A stretch of DNA of 64,000 nt from Phaffia rhodozyma. Lineage: Eukaryota > Basidiomycota > Tremellomycetes > Cystofilobasidiales > Mrakiaceae. Position numbers and translations under genes: made by a program. The notes below the pieces were generated by a model. It worked only from the letters and a program-made list of their open reading frames with translations, was not told the DNA's origin and searched no databases. Within the stretch, counting starts at the first letter, position 1. Each line of letters opens with the position of its first letter. The stretch spans positions 1,319,501 through 1,383,500 of the forward strand of contig JACGZH010000003.1 of assembly GCA_014706385.1 (NCBI GenBank). Reading direction: 5' to 3'. Of this stretch, positions 11,937-24,637 are shown one piece after another.

Positions 11937-13770
11937 TCAGATCCATTCCTTCGGGGTTTTCAGAACACTCAACAGCTTGCTCTCCTCCGAGCCTTCCCTG
12001 TGTTCAATCTCTGGACAGTACTCCCATCGGGCCGTCAATGGGAGACTCATCAGAACGCTCTCTATCCTAGCGCCTGGGGTCATTAACCTAGGGGGTCATC
12101 GCAAAAGGGTTGAAGATGAGATATTGATGTTCCGAAAGGCAGACGGGGACGTAAAATGCGCGGTTTAGTAAGATGGATGGCTTACCCGAATTTAGTTCCT
12201 CTATCATGGACGAGATTGAACTAGTCGGTGTGATTTGTGTGAGTATGTGCAAGAGAGAAAGAAAAAAGATTGGATGAACCATATTCTCAGTCAGGGTTCC
12301 CGTAAAAGTTCACAGAGTGATAAAAGAGTGGAGAAAGGAAGAAAGAAAGAACCATACCTCAACATATCGGCCCCGTCTCAACTGCTGCCACCTCTTCTGT
12401 TCGTCTGTAAAGTCCATGTTGAACCTCTTCTCCAGGATTGGCAGATAACTGGGCACAAACGCGTCTCCCACGCTCTTCACAAATGAGAACACTTCGTCAC
12501 CAGACGGATTCTTTCCTTCCCCTTGGAACCTGGCCGAGGCCTTGTGGATTTCTGACGATGGGTCTAGATCATCGAAGAAGATTCCGCCAATACCCCGGCT
12601 TTCCCCTCGATGAGGGAGTTGGAAGTACCGATCGCACCATGCCTTCAGAGGCGGGTAGTAGCCCTCCCCATGCTTGTCGCAAGCGGCTTTCAACGTCTGA
12701 TGAAAGTGAACGGCATCCTCTTCAAACAGATAGGATGGTGTCAGATCGGATCCGCCGCCGAACCAACATGCGAGCGGGGTAGAAAGGTCATCCGGGTGAT
12801 AAGTCTCAAAGTATCGAATGTTCATATGAACCGTGGGTGCCATCGGGTTTTTCGGATGGAGCACAAGCGAGAGTCCACAGGCAGAGTACGGCAGGGATGT
12901 TCCAGCTGGGACGGAGCCCAAGACGGAATGATCGGCCTTCATCTGAGCGATTGCTCTGGGTGGAAGGAGTCCGTGAACGATGGAGATGTTGACGCCTCCT
13001 TTCTCGATGATCCGACCTGAAGTGAGAACACAAGACATGCCCTCCCCTCCGTGATTCGCTCTAGACCAAGAATCATGAAGGAACTTTGCAGGCGAATCAG
13101 CAGAAGGCGTATGAGCCGCTTCGAGGGATTCAATCGAACTCGTAATGCGTTGCTGGAGAGACCGAACATAATCGACCATTGCAGTATATTGAGGGGACTT
13201 TTAGAGAATAGGAAAAGAAAAGTAAAAGGGTTGATTAACAACGTAAGTCCTCCTTCTTATAAGGACGCGTTCAAGAGTCAACATAGAAGCACACACGATG
13301 GGGACATTCGAGATAGGGAAAGATTTGGCAGGAACCGGAGATGCGATACTAGGGGTAGTTGCCGGTGCTTCTAGTCGGACGTTTTCCTATTCCCAACACC
13401 AACCGATAGAGGAGAAAGAGGATGTTCAGCTCATTCCGTATGGTGGCGAGGCAAGCAGGAAAGTCAGACTGTCCTGAGTGAAACATACTTGAAGTAGAGG
13501 CCAAGCAATTAATCCAGCGCCGACGGCAACTGAGGTTCCTCCGAGAGCGTATCTCCATGCCTGGGCTGATTGAGCTTTGGAGGCGGACGAGAAAGCCTTC
13601 TGAGAAGCTAGGGAGCAGAGAACCATGCGGAGAGAGACGAGGGAAGGATAGGTTACGTTCAATGCTGCCGCACTTGCAACCAAGAGACAGGCACATCGAC
13701 CTGTGATCTAGAGACCATACTTACCGACGCGAGCACTGCATGTGATTCTGCCAAGATTCCTTGAGAACAT
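11937..13770 (-). CDS. HEM13: Coproporphyrinogen III oxidase with mitochondrial N-terminus
   Basis: Oxygen-dependent coproporphyrinogen III oxidase of heme synthesis. The catalytic part (exons 12358-13197, 12186-12220, 11937-12087) carries [46 protein letters not shown], the block [17 protein letters not shown] and the end [12 protein letters not shown]. Three upstream exons (13725-13770, 13489-13607, 13297-13386) stay in frame and add about 85 residues. These hold an Arg/Ser-rich presequence ([14 protein letters not shown]), a short hydrophobic segment ([17 protein letters not shown]) and a Pro/Ala linker. This resembles animal CPOX, which sits in the intermembrane space, and differs from the cytosolic Saccharomyces enzyme. 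The third exon's donor (GTGTGT) is weak, so that junction is the least certain. Without those exons the frame would start at 13179. Total about 426 residues. Confidence 0.92.
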
Positions 13771-14026
13771 GTTGTATGACGATGGTGATGGTTGTCTGAT
13801 CGGATGGGTGCTTAACAGAAAGAAGGGAAAGGCAGAAATACGAAACTCGGACTACGCCGTTTCCTAATAAACGTGGTAGTCCTTCTATCTTCCTTTTCTG
13901 TGGTGTTCTCTAGTGTTTTCTCTGTGTGCATGGTCTGTATGCGTGACCGTGTTCTTCTGTTTCTTTCAGTGATGTAAAGACTGGCTTTTAATATACTCTG
14001 CTCTTCTCTCTAGCTTCCATAGAAAA

Positions 14027-14814
14027 CTATTCCTTCTTGACTGCTTCTACCTCCAAAGGTGCTTCCACACGGTCCAACACAGGCGCCTCCTCTTCTCCTT
14101 CCAAAAGAGCCTTGACTCTTTGTTCGTTCTTGAGTGATCGGGTTATCGACGATAGACATACCCTGCAGATCGAGTGAGATAGTTTTGGAAGTCCACAGGC
14201 AGGACAGGTGACGATGTCTTTTGAGAGGATAGACGGTTGACGCAAGGTGTGAGTGAAAAGACGGGACCGAATCAAGACAAGAGAATTCCAACAAGGGCGA
14301 AGAAGGTTGGGAACACGGAGGACGAGAAGAACAAGCATACGTTCAAGTCAGTGAACAGCTCAAACAAAGAAAAAAAAACATTTATACGCGCGATACGCTT
14401 CAACTGAGGCAAAGAAACAATATAACAAAGAGAAGAGAAAGATCGAAAGAAGCCAACAGGCCGTGATGGATATGGATTTGGCAAAGGGCTGAAGAACGAT
14501 GAAAGCAGAGAGACAAAAGACGAAGAGAACGTGATATACTAACTGGTCTTTCGATCAAGCTGCTTGTTGACACTTCTCAACCGCTTCTTAGAGTGAGACG
14601 TTCGCTGCTTGGGCACGGCAAGCACGATAGGAGGTAAAAGTCCCCAAAGACCCTGGAGAGTTTCCCAAATACTCGGCGAAGGAGCGAGCGGGGCAGACAG
14701 TGTTGCCGATCGAACGACCGCGGCTGAAGAAGAAGCTGAGGAAGATGCAAAGAGAGAGCTCGAATGGAACAAGGAAGCGAGGATGTTCCTCGTCGTGGAG
14801 GGGACAGAAGCCAT
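14027..14814 (-). CDS. MRPL32: Mitochondrial large-subunit ribosomal protein bL32m
   Basis: Two exons (14544-14814, 14027-14217) give 153 residues. A Ser/Ala/Arg-rich N-terminus lacking acidic residues is a likely mitochondrial presequence. Then comes the mature bL32 start VPKQRTSHSKKRLRSVNKQL and, across the intron, KTNIVTCPACGLPKLSHSICRVCL with the CxxC...CxxC zinc-ribbon pattern of bL32. The acidic tail EGEEEAP...EAVKKE is an extension. Start taken at 14814 (MASVPST); an in-frame ATG at 14871 would add 19 residues. The gene is divergent from TRM6 at 15052 over about 240 bases. Confidence 0.9.
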
Positions 14815-15051
14815 GTTGTCTGATGTATCGTCTGATGTGTGGGATGGATGTCGAGTGAGCAGAGAACGCAAAGAAGTTGAATAGACGAATTTTCCAATCG
14901 ACTACGAAAATTCAATACGAGATTATGACAAAAAATTCAGAGTTTTAAAAAAAAGTCTTTTGGCTTTCATCCCTTCTGCTCACATCCAACACATACACAC
15001 GCATCCGCCTACTCTCTCCTGATTCATTCCTTGGACGATTATATTGCAAGG
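14815..15051. promoter_or_regulatory. Short divergent promoter MRPL32 / TRM6
   Basis: A 237-bp spacer separates opposing start codons. It includes an A-rich stretch near 14930-14955 and a C/T-rich block before the TRM6 start. Co-regulation is possible but not shown. Confidence 0.5.
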
Positions 15052-17351
15052 ATGAGCTCGAACCAGCCAGTAGCTTCGTCCTCCAGAACATCCGTATGTT
15101 AAGATGTTCTCTGGCGAATATCTTGTCCCGTCATTCCAAGCTGATCATTTCTGTCTAAATCGATTGGTTCCCTCGTTCGTGTGTAGACCCAGCCGGGAAA
15201 GTACGACGTGGCCCTCGCCGAGAGAGTCGAGCGCATTAGACTTGGCGACCAGGTGATTCTGGCCTTGCCGAGTACCATGATGAAGATGGTCGAGGTCAAG
15301 GGCGAAAAGTTAGTCATTTTCATCATCCCTCTCTGCTAGGAAGCAAGCGCGCTCATGTTTTGTTCATGTTTGTTCACCTCTCTCTCTCCTTTTCTGTATC
15401 TTAAGAACGGTCTCCCTAGGGAAGTTTGGCTCGTTCCCTGTGTCTGCTCTGATCGGTCTGCTCTATGGAATCACATACGCTATCGTCGAGCCTACAGAGC
15501 CAGGAGGAAAGGCTACATTGAAGCCACTTCAAGGAGAATCGATCACCGAAGTCGGTAAGTATCTTCCCCTCCATTGTCCTACCCACAACGTCTTTCTCAT
15601 TCACGTTTGTTTCACCATGAGATATGTCCTTCTGACGTCTAACATGTTTCTACCAATGCCATCACCCTAGAGGAGACCATGGCTACGAACGAGCTAATCG
15701 GAGACGGAACAGAACAACAACTCTTATCCAGCGAAGAGATTCAAAAGCTCAAGGATGAAGGCGCTAGCGCTCAGGTATGGTGTTCATTTTCTGGTGTCTA
15801 TACAGACGTAGGATGGACGAGCTCATCTTGACATTCTTGTGTTTTTATCATATGTATATCCAACAGGATATTATCGCCAAGCAAATCGCGAAACACTCGT
15901 CGTTCCATCTCAAGACAGTATACTCTCAAGAAAAGTACAAAAAGCGAAAGGAGCAAAAGTCAGCGGGTTTTCTTTGTTGCCCTTCTTTGTCCGTTATACC
16001 GGACAAATCAAGCTCATCCGCCAAAACTTCTTTGGAATCTGGTTGAACAGATACTCCAAGACGTTCCGGCCGTTGGCTCCCACGATTCCCTCTCTCTTGG
16101 CCTACCACAACGCTCGGTTCGCGCCTACGGTGATGGGCATGCGCGAAGATACCTTTGCCCAGATGCTCTCGTTCGGAAACGTCCATCCTGGAGGGCGATA
16201 CATCGTGATTGATGACTGTGGTGGTCTGATCGTGGGCGGCATGCTCGACCGAATGGGAGGCAAAGGCCGGATTCTTACGATCACCGATACGGATTCTCCA
16301 CCGTCGCTCAATATCTTACAGGCCCAGATGAATTTCCCAGAGGAGATGTTGGCAGAGACGACTTGCTCATTAAACTGGATGACCGTCGAGGAGAGCTGGA
16401 CGCCGCCTGATGATCTGGATACACCGTTAATCAAGGCGGCTGAGAAAGGCCATGTCGGCGGCGGGAAGAACACGAGGATCAAGAAGAAGAGATCGGCCAG
16501 GGATGAGCTCCTGAAGACCAGAGAGGAGCTTTTTGCCGGCGAATGGGATGGGTTCGTTCTTCGTTCCTTGTTGTTCGATATCCCTCTTACCTCTCCATGA
16601 TACTCACACTTTCCCCTTCTTCATCTCTCTCTCTCTCTCTCTCTCAACTCTTCAAAAACGAACGGCTACTAGACTGGTGATCGCCTGCCCATACGAACCA
16701 TACTCAATCATCGAGAAACTCTCGAAATACCTTGCCGGTTCATCCAGCATCGTCGTCTACAGTCCCTACCTTCAAGTATTGACTGACGTACAAGCCATCC
16801 TAAGGACGGAACCTACCTATCTGAACCCGACGGTAACGGAATCTTGGTTGAGGAAGTATCAGGTCTTGCCGATGAGGACTCATCCGTTCATGACGATGAG
16901 TGGAACCGGTGGTTACATCCTCTCCGCCATCAAAGCGTTCGTTCCTTCTCTTTCTCTGCTTTCTTCTTCTTCTTTCTCTCCCCCCCCCTCCCTCTCTTTC
17001 TTTGTATGCGCACTCTTTGCCTAAACATAGTCCGGTTTGTCATCTTGAATTCAACCTTTCGACATCAACAGGTACGCAGACCAACAGACATCATCAGTCT
17101 TGGCCACCCGATCAGCCGAACGAATCAAAGCTGCCGCCCGAAAACGGCAAAAACTGGCCGAGGCAGAAGCCGGGGCCGGAGGTGTTTCTGCCTCTGCTTC
17201 GGCTGTCAGTTCTCGAGATGTTTCAGGTGTTTCGACCCCAGTATCGGTCATGACTGCTACCGTTCCCGTCCCCGGTGAAGGCGAGGGCGGTGACAGGGGG
17301 AACGGCGTTGGTCCTCCTGTAAGTGAAGAAGAACAGGTCGTCGTAAGATAA
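15052..17351 (+). CDS. TRM6: tRNA (adenine-58-N1)-methyltransferase non-catalytic subunit
   Basis: Trm6/Gcd10, the RNA-binding partner of Trm61 in the m1A58 tRNA methyltransferase. Eight exons: 15052-15093, 15187-15308, 15406-15554, 15671-15774, 15867-15958, 16051-16551, 16673-16936 and 17072-17351. Family blocks are LGKFGSFPVSALIG, the EEIQKLKDEGAS region, YSQEKYKKRKEQKYSKTFRP (joined across intron 5), FGNVHPGGRYIVIDDCGG and VIACPYEPYSIIEKLSKYLAGSSSIVVYSPYLQVL, plus the conserved HPFMTMSGTGGYILSA near the end of the fold. A low-complexity Ala/Gly/Val tail follows. Introns 6 and 7 have GTTCGT donors and intron 6 holds a (CT)n run. There is no SAM-binding glycine motif of catalytic type, as expected for the Trm6 subunit. 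Confidence 0.93.
16624..16645. repeat. (CT)n microsatellite in TRM6 intron 6
   Basis: About eleven CT units in the polypyrimidine region upstream of the acceptor. Confidence 0.85.
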
Positions 17352-17717
17352 GAATGAAGTTCATGTCTCTCGATTTGGATCTAAGTTGACGCTCGACAAC
17401 CTCAGGTTGAGAGTGATCACCGGCTCTTGTTCACTTCAACTTGATAACTAGATGAGAATTGAGAGGAGTACATCATGAATACATATGATTGACATAGAAA
17501 GGAGTTACATTAAACAGAAAGAAGACCCAAGCGAGTGGCATGAACAAAAAGGTATAGCCCATTGGTTTACAATGATATGTGGGAGAGCAGACAAGGGTCT
17601 CAGAGTAGGGTAAAAACTGGATTTCGAACGAGGAGAAAAGACAGACGCAGAGGCGAAAGATAGAGAGAGAAAAAAAGGAAAAAGAAGAAAAAAGAAGAAA
17701 AAAGAAGAAAAAATCCT
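17352..17717. other. Convergent 3' regions of TRM6 and MFS transporter
   Basis: A 366-bp gap with three perfect copies of a purine 10-mer at 17681-17710, next to the transporter stop codon. Nothing else is recognised. Confidence 0.5.
17681..17710. repeat. AAAGAAGAAA x3 tandem repeat
   Basis: Three perfect decamer copies just downstream of the MFS gene stop codon (minus strand), so probably in its 3' UTR. Confidence 0.85.
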
Positions 17718-20072
17718 CTAATGACCGGAACCTTTTTCGAAGTGAGTAATCGACTCAACCTCGTCAAAGTTGTATAGAGGCTCAAGCTTAGCCTTCTTAT
17801 CGCAAAGAAGGTATCGTCTGAAGAAATAAGGGAGGGACTTCTTCATTTGGTAGTTCGCGTGGGTCGCGGTCGGGACGGCAAACACATAGTCGAGTTCTTC
17901 CAATGTTCGTTGCATGGTCTCTGGGACAAGCAAGAAGATCATACAGAATGCAACGATGTTGAGTCCAGCGTAGAAGCCGAAAGCACCGACAGAGCCAAAC
18001 ACGGTCAAGAGCCGAGGGAAGGTGATCGATAGCACGGCCGCCCAACCCAAGCAGGTCGAAACAGCCCAAGCCATACCCAACTCTCGATGTGTGAGCGGGA
18101 AGACCTCTGCCGAATAGGTGAACGGAACAGGACCCTCTCCAGGAGAGTAGAATGCAGCAAACAAGAATACGAAGAACGCGATGAGACCAAGGTGTGCTTT
18201 CGAAGTTTCAGGAATGTAGAAGCAGAACCCGGCGGCCAGAAGAGTCCAGGCCATGTTGGGGAAAGTGAGCAGAAGCAGAGCTCGTCTGCCAAAGGTGTCG
18301 ATCGTGAAGATGGCGGGGAAGGCAAAGACAAAGTTGACGGCACCGAAACCGATAGAAGCGAAGAGAGCCTGCTTGTCAGAGTACCCGGCGTTGGCAAAGA
18401 TAGTGGATGAGTAGAAGGCAATAATGTTGATACCGCACATCTGCTGAGCAAGCATAACGACGAATGAGGCCAGAGTGGCTCGTCTGATCCGGGGGACGGT
18501 GAAGAGCTCGGTAAGTCGGTTGAAGTAGGTCCTTCCATTGATGATATCGTGCTCTTCCTCCAGCTGGCAGTGGACAAAGAAAAGCTCTCTGGCAGCTTGA
18601 ATGGGACTATTTCGAAGTCGGAGGAAGGACTTCATCGCTTGGTTGTACTTGTTTTTCTTCATGAGCCATCGAGGAGACTCTGGGCAGAAGAAGATCGAGA
18701 TCGTCATCGGGACGGCCGGGATGAAAGCCGAGCCAAGTTGGAGTCGCCAGGCGATGGTACCTGTGTTGAGCACTGCAGCGTTACTGCAGAATCCAAGGAA
18801 AATCCCGAAAGCGGTCCAGAGCTGCCAACTCATTACCAGGCCACCTCGAATGCTGGCAGGGACGTTCTCTGCAGCAAAGACGGGCGCGGTCGAGGCTTTG
18901 GGACCCATACCCACACCAAGTAACAGACGGCAGATGAAAAGTTGTGGCCAAGTCTGGGCGAACGCACTTCCAATGACCGAGATCGTGCAAAAGATACCAC
19001 AGAAAAAGATCGTTCCTCGTCGACCGAGCCAGTTGTTCAACGGGTCAGACATCCAGCACGAAAAACCGGCACAAGCAAGATAGGGTGCAGAATTGATCAC
19101 TCCGACGATCCATTCGTTTCTCTCGGCGTTAGGAGCGCCCTGTGGGAGAGGACAGGAGAAGCCGTGAGTGAAGCTCTTGAACCAACGGATAAACGGATAA
19201 GACTATTCGATAGAAGAGCTGGACTTACTGCCGTGGTCGGAATACCGAGTGCTGTGGGAAATGACAAATTCGCACCGTTCGAACCAGTTTGATCCCATCC
19301 TTGAACGGCAGCGGCCAACGAACAACAAACAACGGTCATATAAAGAGCCATCGGCTGGGACCATTTGTCTGATAAGGTGGTGCAGATAACAATCAGCACA
19401 AAGCGTTTTCATGAACGAAACACAGAACGATCGGAGACTCACTGGTGATCTCTCGTCGGAGATGATATCTATCTTCCTCCGTCAGACTTTCCTGGGTCTC
19501 CCAATCCTTTGGGTTCTGTGCGAGGATGGCTGCTTTTTGAAACAACGCTTCATCCTGGAAGCCAAGAAATGGCAGAAGGGGTCATGCGGTGATTCAGCAT
19601 GTGGCGTCGAGGGGAAAGAGTTAAACAAACCGCGCCATAGAGAGCAGCATGTATAAGCGGACTAACCTCCATATTATGCTGCGCAACAAACTTGGAAACT
19701 CTGTGCTGAAGTTGTTCACGCGACAACCCATAGAGCGGGTTTTGAATTCTGTTCGGCGCAGGGGAAGAAGAAGAAGCAGAAGAATCAATATACCAAACCG
19801 AGCGCTCAGATAAAGAGTTCAACATGTGGCCTTACCTTGCGTTTACTAGGAAAAAAAAAAAAAACGAGATCCGAACACGACACATGTCGGAACCATGACG
19901 TCAATTCCAACCCAGACGACAGCAAGAATCAGAGATCAACGGGCAGGGTAAAAAGCTTACCATTATGGGCAAGATCGACATGTCTGTGTGGTTCTTGACT
20001 CTCGATATGTGTCACCTCGAGCTTGCTACCAGCAACAGTCTTCTGATCCTCGAAATACTTCTCACTACTCAT
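17718..20072 (-). CDS. MFS sugar-transporter-family protein
   Basis: Member of the major facilitator sugar transporter family (PF00083 type), 625 residues. Six exons: 19961-20072, 19836-19845 (10 nt), 19667-19748, 19443-19554, 19229-19368 and 17718-19139. A cytosolic N-terminal domain of about 110 residues, with [18 protein letters not shown] and [20 protein letters not shown], precedes the first helix. The core has [61 protein letters not shown] and the terminal [15 protein letters not shown] signature. This long-N-terminus subfamily is common in filamentous fungi and basidiomycetes; the substrate is unknown. About 1.6 kb of upstream non-coding sequence hints at regulated expression. Start [10 protein letters not shown] is the first ATG of the first exon that joins in frame. 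Confidence 0.9.
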
Positions 20073-21675
20073 CTCAAAGTTCACTGTAGATTAGGAGAAG
20101 GGTAGGTGGGAGGGAGAAACGAGAATGGGAGTGGGAGTGTGTATCGAAAGGGAAGAGCGAGAAAGATAAAAGCAACGAGGAACGGAAAAGAAACCCCGAC
20201 TTAAGTACCTTTTCTCTCAGAGACATGGTCCCCATCCGGTTTCCTCCAAGTCCTCCTCTATCCGTAGCGATCCGCCCGGCGAAGCGGGTGAAGGGCGAAT
20301 TTTGAGTGGAGAGAGTTTAGATTCCAACGATGAGTGCGCGAGTACGCCCGACGGAAGCGTGCGGCGAGCGTCAGAGAAAGCGGGATCGGTGGAAGCTTTC
20401 CAGCTTTCTACGTTTACACGGGTGGGCTCGGAAAGAGCAAGTAGAGATCTAGACTGTCAGGGCCGACGGAAATTCCATTCTTTTTGCCGTTCAGACGAAC
20501 CTTGCACGACGTCTGTCGATCAGGCTGGATGACATCTGTCTAGGAACAGGGCAGCTACAGGGACTTGTGTAGTCGGAACGAGATCAACTTGGAAAGGACG
20601 GAAACGTAGGGCAAGGGAGGGAGAGGCGGAATTTTGCGGGCTGCGATTGATGACGACGGCTGCAGGATAGATAATATCTAAAAATAGAACTGCCGGTCCG
20701 GTCCGACTAAAGACTCTTGATCCTCGGCGCTTTCGGTGCACTAAGGATGATCTGATCGACCAAGAGGGAACCGCGGTTGGACGAAACTGATTCCTGTCCG
20801 GCAAGAGGACCGAAAGCAGGTGTGTATATATGTGTGTGCGGAGGAGTAGAACGAGAACGCCTCTTTCGTTATGGATGTGTACTTATCGAACAAACAAAAG
20901 ATATCACTTCGGACTCGACCGAGTTGACCATTATATCGTTGAGTTCTTTTAAACAACGTCCGATCGTGCTGGGTCCCAGTTCAACATAAGTCGATCAGAA
21001 AGTGACAGAATAAATACTTGGACAAGATAGACGTGCTTCTTTTGAGCTACTCGAACGAGGCGATACGTCGCCAGGATCACTACACCCACACACCACTCGG
21101 CACGAAAGAGGATGAAAGACGCCGAACCCCTCTTTTAATTATATCGGTCTCGCCCGATGCCTTCCTGAAGTTTCTTTAAGTTTGTTCGACAAGTATAGTA
21201 TTTCATATACAGCTCCATTTGTCATAGCTTAGAGACAGAACAAAAAGGAAAGAGGAACAATATGGAGATATGGGATTCATAACAAAGATCGTTCATAAAC
21301 AGGAAAGAGACAAGAGGAATGAGCATCTATGGGTAAACTTGAGAATGAGCGTGGGACCAATGGACGAGATGAAATACAGGATAATAATAGAAAAGGAAAG
21401 AAAAGATAGAAGGGACGATGCCAACAGTGTACAAAAGAAAATGGTGAAAAGAAAAGCGAGCCAGCGTATCCTCTTCTGGTCTCGGAGCTTTTTACTTCCC
21501 CTTCCTTTCTGAGCTGTTCAGTCTAGGTTCTTTTTGTATAAATAAAGGAAAATAAGAAGAAACAGAAGTCTTGATCGGGAAGAACAGAGGGAGAGGGGAA
21601 GGAAAAAGAATGCGCATCTACGTAATGACAAGCGAAAGGGATAGATTCAGGATTTGGGTCTGCCTAATCCCATAG
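20073..21675. promoter_or_regulatory. Upstream region of MFS gene and 3' flank of channel gene
   Basis: 1.6 kb without a supportable gene. Short frames at 20302-20532 and 20520-20804 lack family features and overlap on opposite strands. A C/T-rich stretch (minus-strand sense) lies directly before the transporter start. Confidence 0.4.
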
Positions 21676-24637
21676 TTAAAGAGGTCTTGTCTGTCTCCTC
21701 TCGTCCTCTACGGCCCAAACCGGAGACGGCTCCTCTGGTCGAGAGAAAGGCCTGATCGAATCGGATTCGCCTGCATACCTGTTCTCCATCGATCTTTCAG
21801 ACTCGTTCATATACCGATCCTCAGAGACATTCATCGACTCGTCCATATACCCGTGTTCCCGTAAGTCATCGTCGATGAACCTATCAGCCGGCACGTCCGA
21901 TACCTTTTCCGACTGGTCAATCCCTCCTGTAGAGATAAATCCCTGATGATCGGTAGCTACAAAATCCTCGACCTCGACCGGCGCTTGGGGATAATGCCGT
22001 TTCCAGAAGATACCCCAGAACAGATTGAACCAAACACCGATGAACAGGATAACGACCATAATACCCCAGACGGCAATACAGACGATCCCGATCACTGTCT
22101 TGGCAATCCCTCCCGCGTGCAACCTGTCGAAGAACGCAAATGGCAGACCGGTACCGACCAATCTGAATAACGCCAATAGCACTCCGATCCAATCCGCCTT
22201 CTTGGATGTATACGGCCTGGCAACCAATAATGCCACCAGTGTGAGCCCCTCGATGACAACCAAAGCAATGAGCTGAAGGAAGCCATGTTGTTGACCGAAA
22301 GCGATGAAGCAAGCCTTCAAAAATCCAGGAATCACCACTGGCACAAGCCAAAATAGACGTAACGGTCGCCGGAACGGTTGATATAACCCAGATGCAGCCG
22401 GTCGGAATAATGGAAAGGGCGAATACATCGAGAGCCGGCCGGTAAAGCTGTTGATCCGACCGACAGACTCTGTCAGCGTCGCATTCGAAGGCGCATCCGA
22501 CGATGTACCAGAAGGCGCGTGAGATGGAGAAGATCGAAGGGGGCGCCCCCCGGCGTTCGCAGCAATCGAGTGAGACCGACGGGAAGCAACCGAGAGCGAT
22601 CCTTCAGCGACGACTAAAAAGAGCAGAGTCCATACAAGAACGACAGCGGCTAGAAATATCGGTAGCCAGGCATCATTAAGAGTGAACTGCCAGAGGGTAA
22701 AGACGCAGATCGGGAAGAACATCATCAAGTTCTGTTGTAGACAATGATAGCATAAAGAGAGAAGGGAGAAAGACAACAACAATTCAGTCCGTCGTCTGGC
22801 TTAGAATGGAAAGAGAGAGAATCAAGATCAGGACATACAAGTCTCAAGGCGTTTGTCAAGAACACTAGATGGAAATTGGCCAGCAATCTTTCGCCCCACC
22901 ATGAATTCGTATCGACCACCCAAGACGTTCTATCGTACTTGGCCGCATTCTTCTCCCTTAGAGAGCCAGTCGTTTGCTTCCCGGCCCTCAACTTGACTAA
23001 CAGCCACAACAGACCCCATGCTGCAAGATGGATGGCCAAGAACACAGCAATCACCATGAGCCAAGTGAAAAATACAGTCATCCACGTGTTTGCCGTTGAG
23101 ATGTTGATCGCGTTTGAATAAACCGGAATCCCATTCGGAATCGCTGTCGACTGGTTCAACGTGTCTGTTGCGGGAACGTCCGCCCGGGGAAGAAGCATAT
23201 GTGGTGCAGGCAGCGACCGAGAGAGTATACTATCTGAGGCGGATCCGTTTGAGCTCCCAGCGGAAGGTAGCGCATAGGCGGCGACGAGAGGAGACGAGGA
23301 CGTTTCCCCACCAATAGCTTGCACGTAGGTCGACTTTCGGTTCACCAAAAGGACTGATGGGTAAGCCGTACTTTTGTAAGAAAGAGAGATAAGTCAATTG
23401 ATGTCAATTATCAAGATTGGTCGCGAAGTCTTTCTTTCCTTGCTACAGAAACTTACTCTGGCAACTTTGCTCCGGTCAAATGTCTTGCCTTGTTGATAGC
23501 CCTCTGAACGGCACCAACGTAATATAGTCCAACGGCCCACCGGAAATTCAGCACAAAGTGCGGAAAGACGTTCGGATAGTCGATTCCGAGCATGCCAACA
23601 AACGTCATCGTCTGAAAGAAATACACAATATCGACTATTCTGCCTTGGCCAGGACTGGAGCTGCCCGTGATGATGCCTGCCGATGCAGTAGTAGCAGTAC
23701 TATAGGGCCCGTGCTTAGCGAGAATGGCGTCGTCCACTCTGCAATAGTTCAAACAGGTGTGCAACCAGGACACTCCAATGGCCAGCAGAACAAACGCAGC
23801 GCTCGCCCAGAGCACGGCGTACTGTTCTGTCGACCAACCGTTAGAAAGTGTGGCCTGAAGACAGGAAACACTTTCTCCAGAATACGCATCGTTAATCAAC
23901 AGGGTTACGTAGATCTCGAGATCCGGTACCGACCACGCGATTGAGGGGATCAAGCTAGTAATCTCATCGGGGATTGGCAGAGTCGATCCACCAGTGAAGT
24001 TGTTTTTCGGCAACGGACAGAGCACACCGTCCAAGATGTCGCATACAGATATCGTCCAGTTTACAGGGTACTTGCCATAAACTTCAACAGAGGCGGTCAC
24101 CTCAGGGTTAATGTTACTACTGAAGGCTACAGAGAGATCGAAAGAACCACTCTGAAGGCGGTCAATGAGAATAGTGATGATGAAGATGAGCCCATATGCA
24201 AGAAGAAAAGAACCGAGGATTAGTCAAGAAACATATGAGGCATGACTCTGTGCGTGCACAGTGAGGGATGCAAGAAGAGGCGGACGGACTAACCTCATTG
24301 GCTTGGTAGTACTTGAAATTGAATGAAGAGACAATGATTCCCTGTGGCGGTAGGCAGTAGGTGACCGAGTTGGTGACTTATTGTATGATCGTACAGGCAG
24401 AAGAGCGAGAAAAGAAGAAGGAGAAAACATAGAAAATGAGAGTCAAGTTCGTTCGGTAAGTGTCATGGATGAAAAGCCAAGACTAAGCGATTCACACGAT
24501 GAGGGAAGAGAAAACTCACAAAGACTTTTCCCTGCATTTGCGTTGGGTGTCTTGGCAGAACCCCAGCTCGGAACGATCGAGCTCAGAATGACCATCGATG
24601 CCAACCAAGACGAGCTTCGAAAAGAAAAAAAGAACAT
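21676..24637 (-). CDS. FLC/TRP-like membrane protein with ML-like luminal domain
   Basis: Five exons (24520-24637, 24294-24376, 23457-24151, 22839-23370, 21676-22731) give 827 residues. A signal peptide (MFFFSFRSSSWLASMVILSS) is followed by a luminal lipid-binding ML-like domain, with TNSVTYCLPPQGIIVSSFNF, CDILDGVLCPLP and YVTLLINDAYSGESVSCLQATLSNG. About nine hydrophobic helices of the TRP/FLC (PF06011 type) domain follow, and then an acidic Ser-rich cytosolic tail. In yeast, Flc1-3 act in FAD transport, calcium and ER/Golgi homeostasis; S. pombe Pkd2 is related. Which of these roles applies here cannot be read from sequence. The start was chosen because it begins the signal peptide and restores the conserved N-terminus across intron 1; upstream ATGs in the same frame precede a long unlikely leader. 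Confidence 0.85.

Noticed and set aside
13349..13696. Apparent separate small membrane protein upstream of HEM13
   Set aside because: The segment with [20 protein letters not shown] is an exon of HEM13; it joins in frame and leaves no room for a separate promoter.
20302..20804. Possible small gene upstream of the MFS transporter
   Set aside because: Charged frame without conserved blocks, overlapped on the opposite strand by an equally good frame; no splice context.
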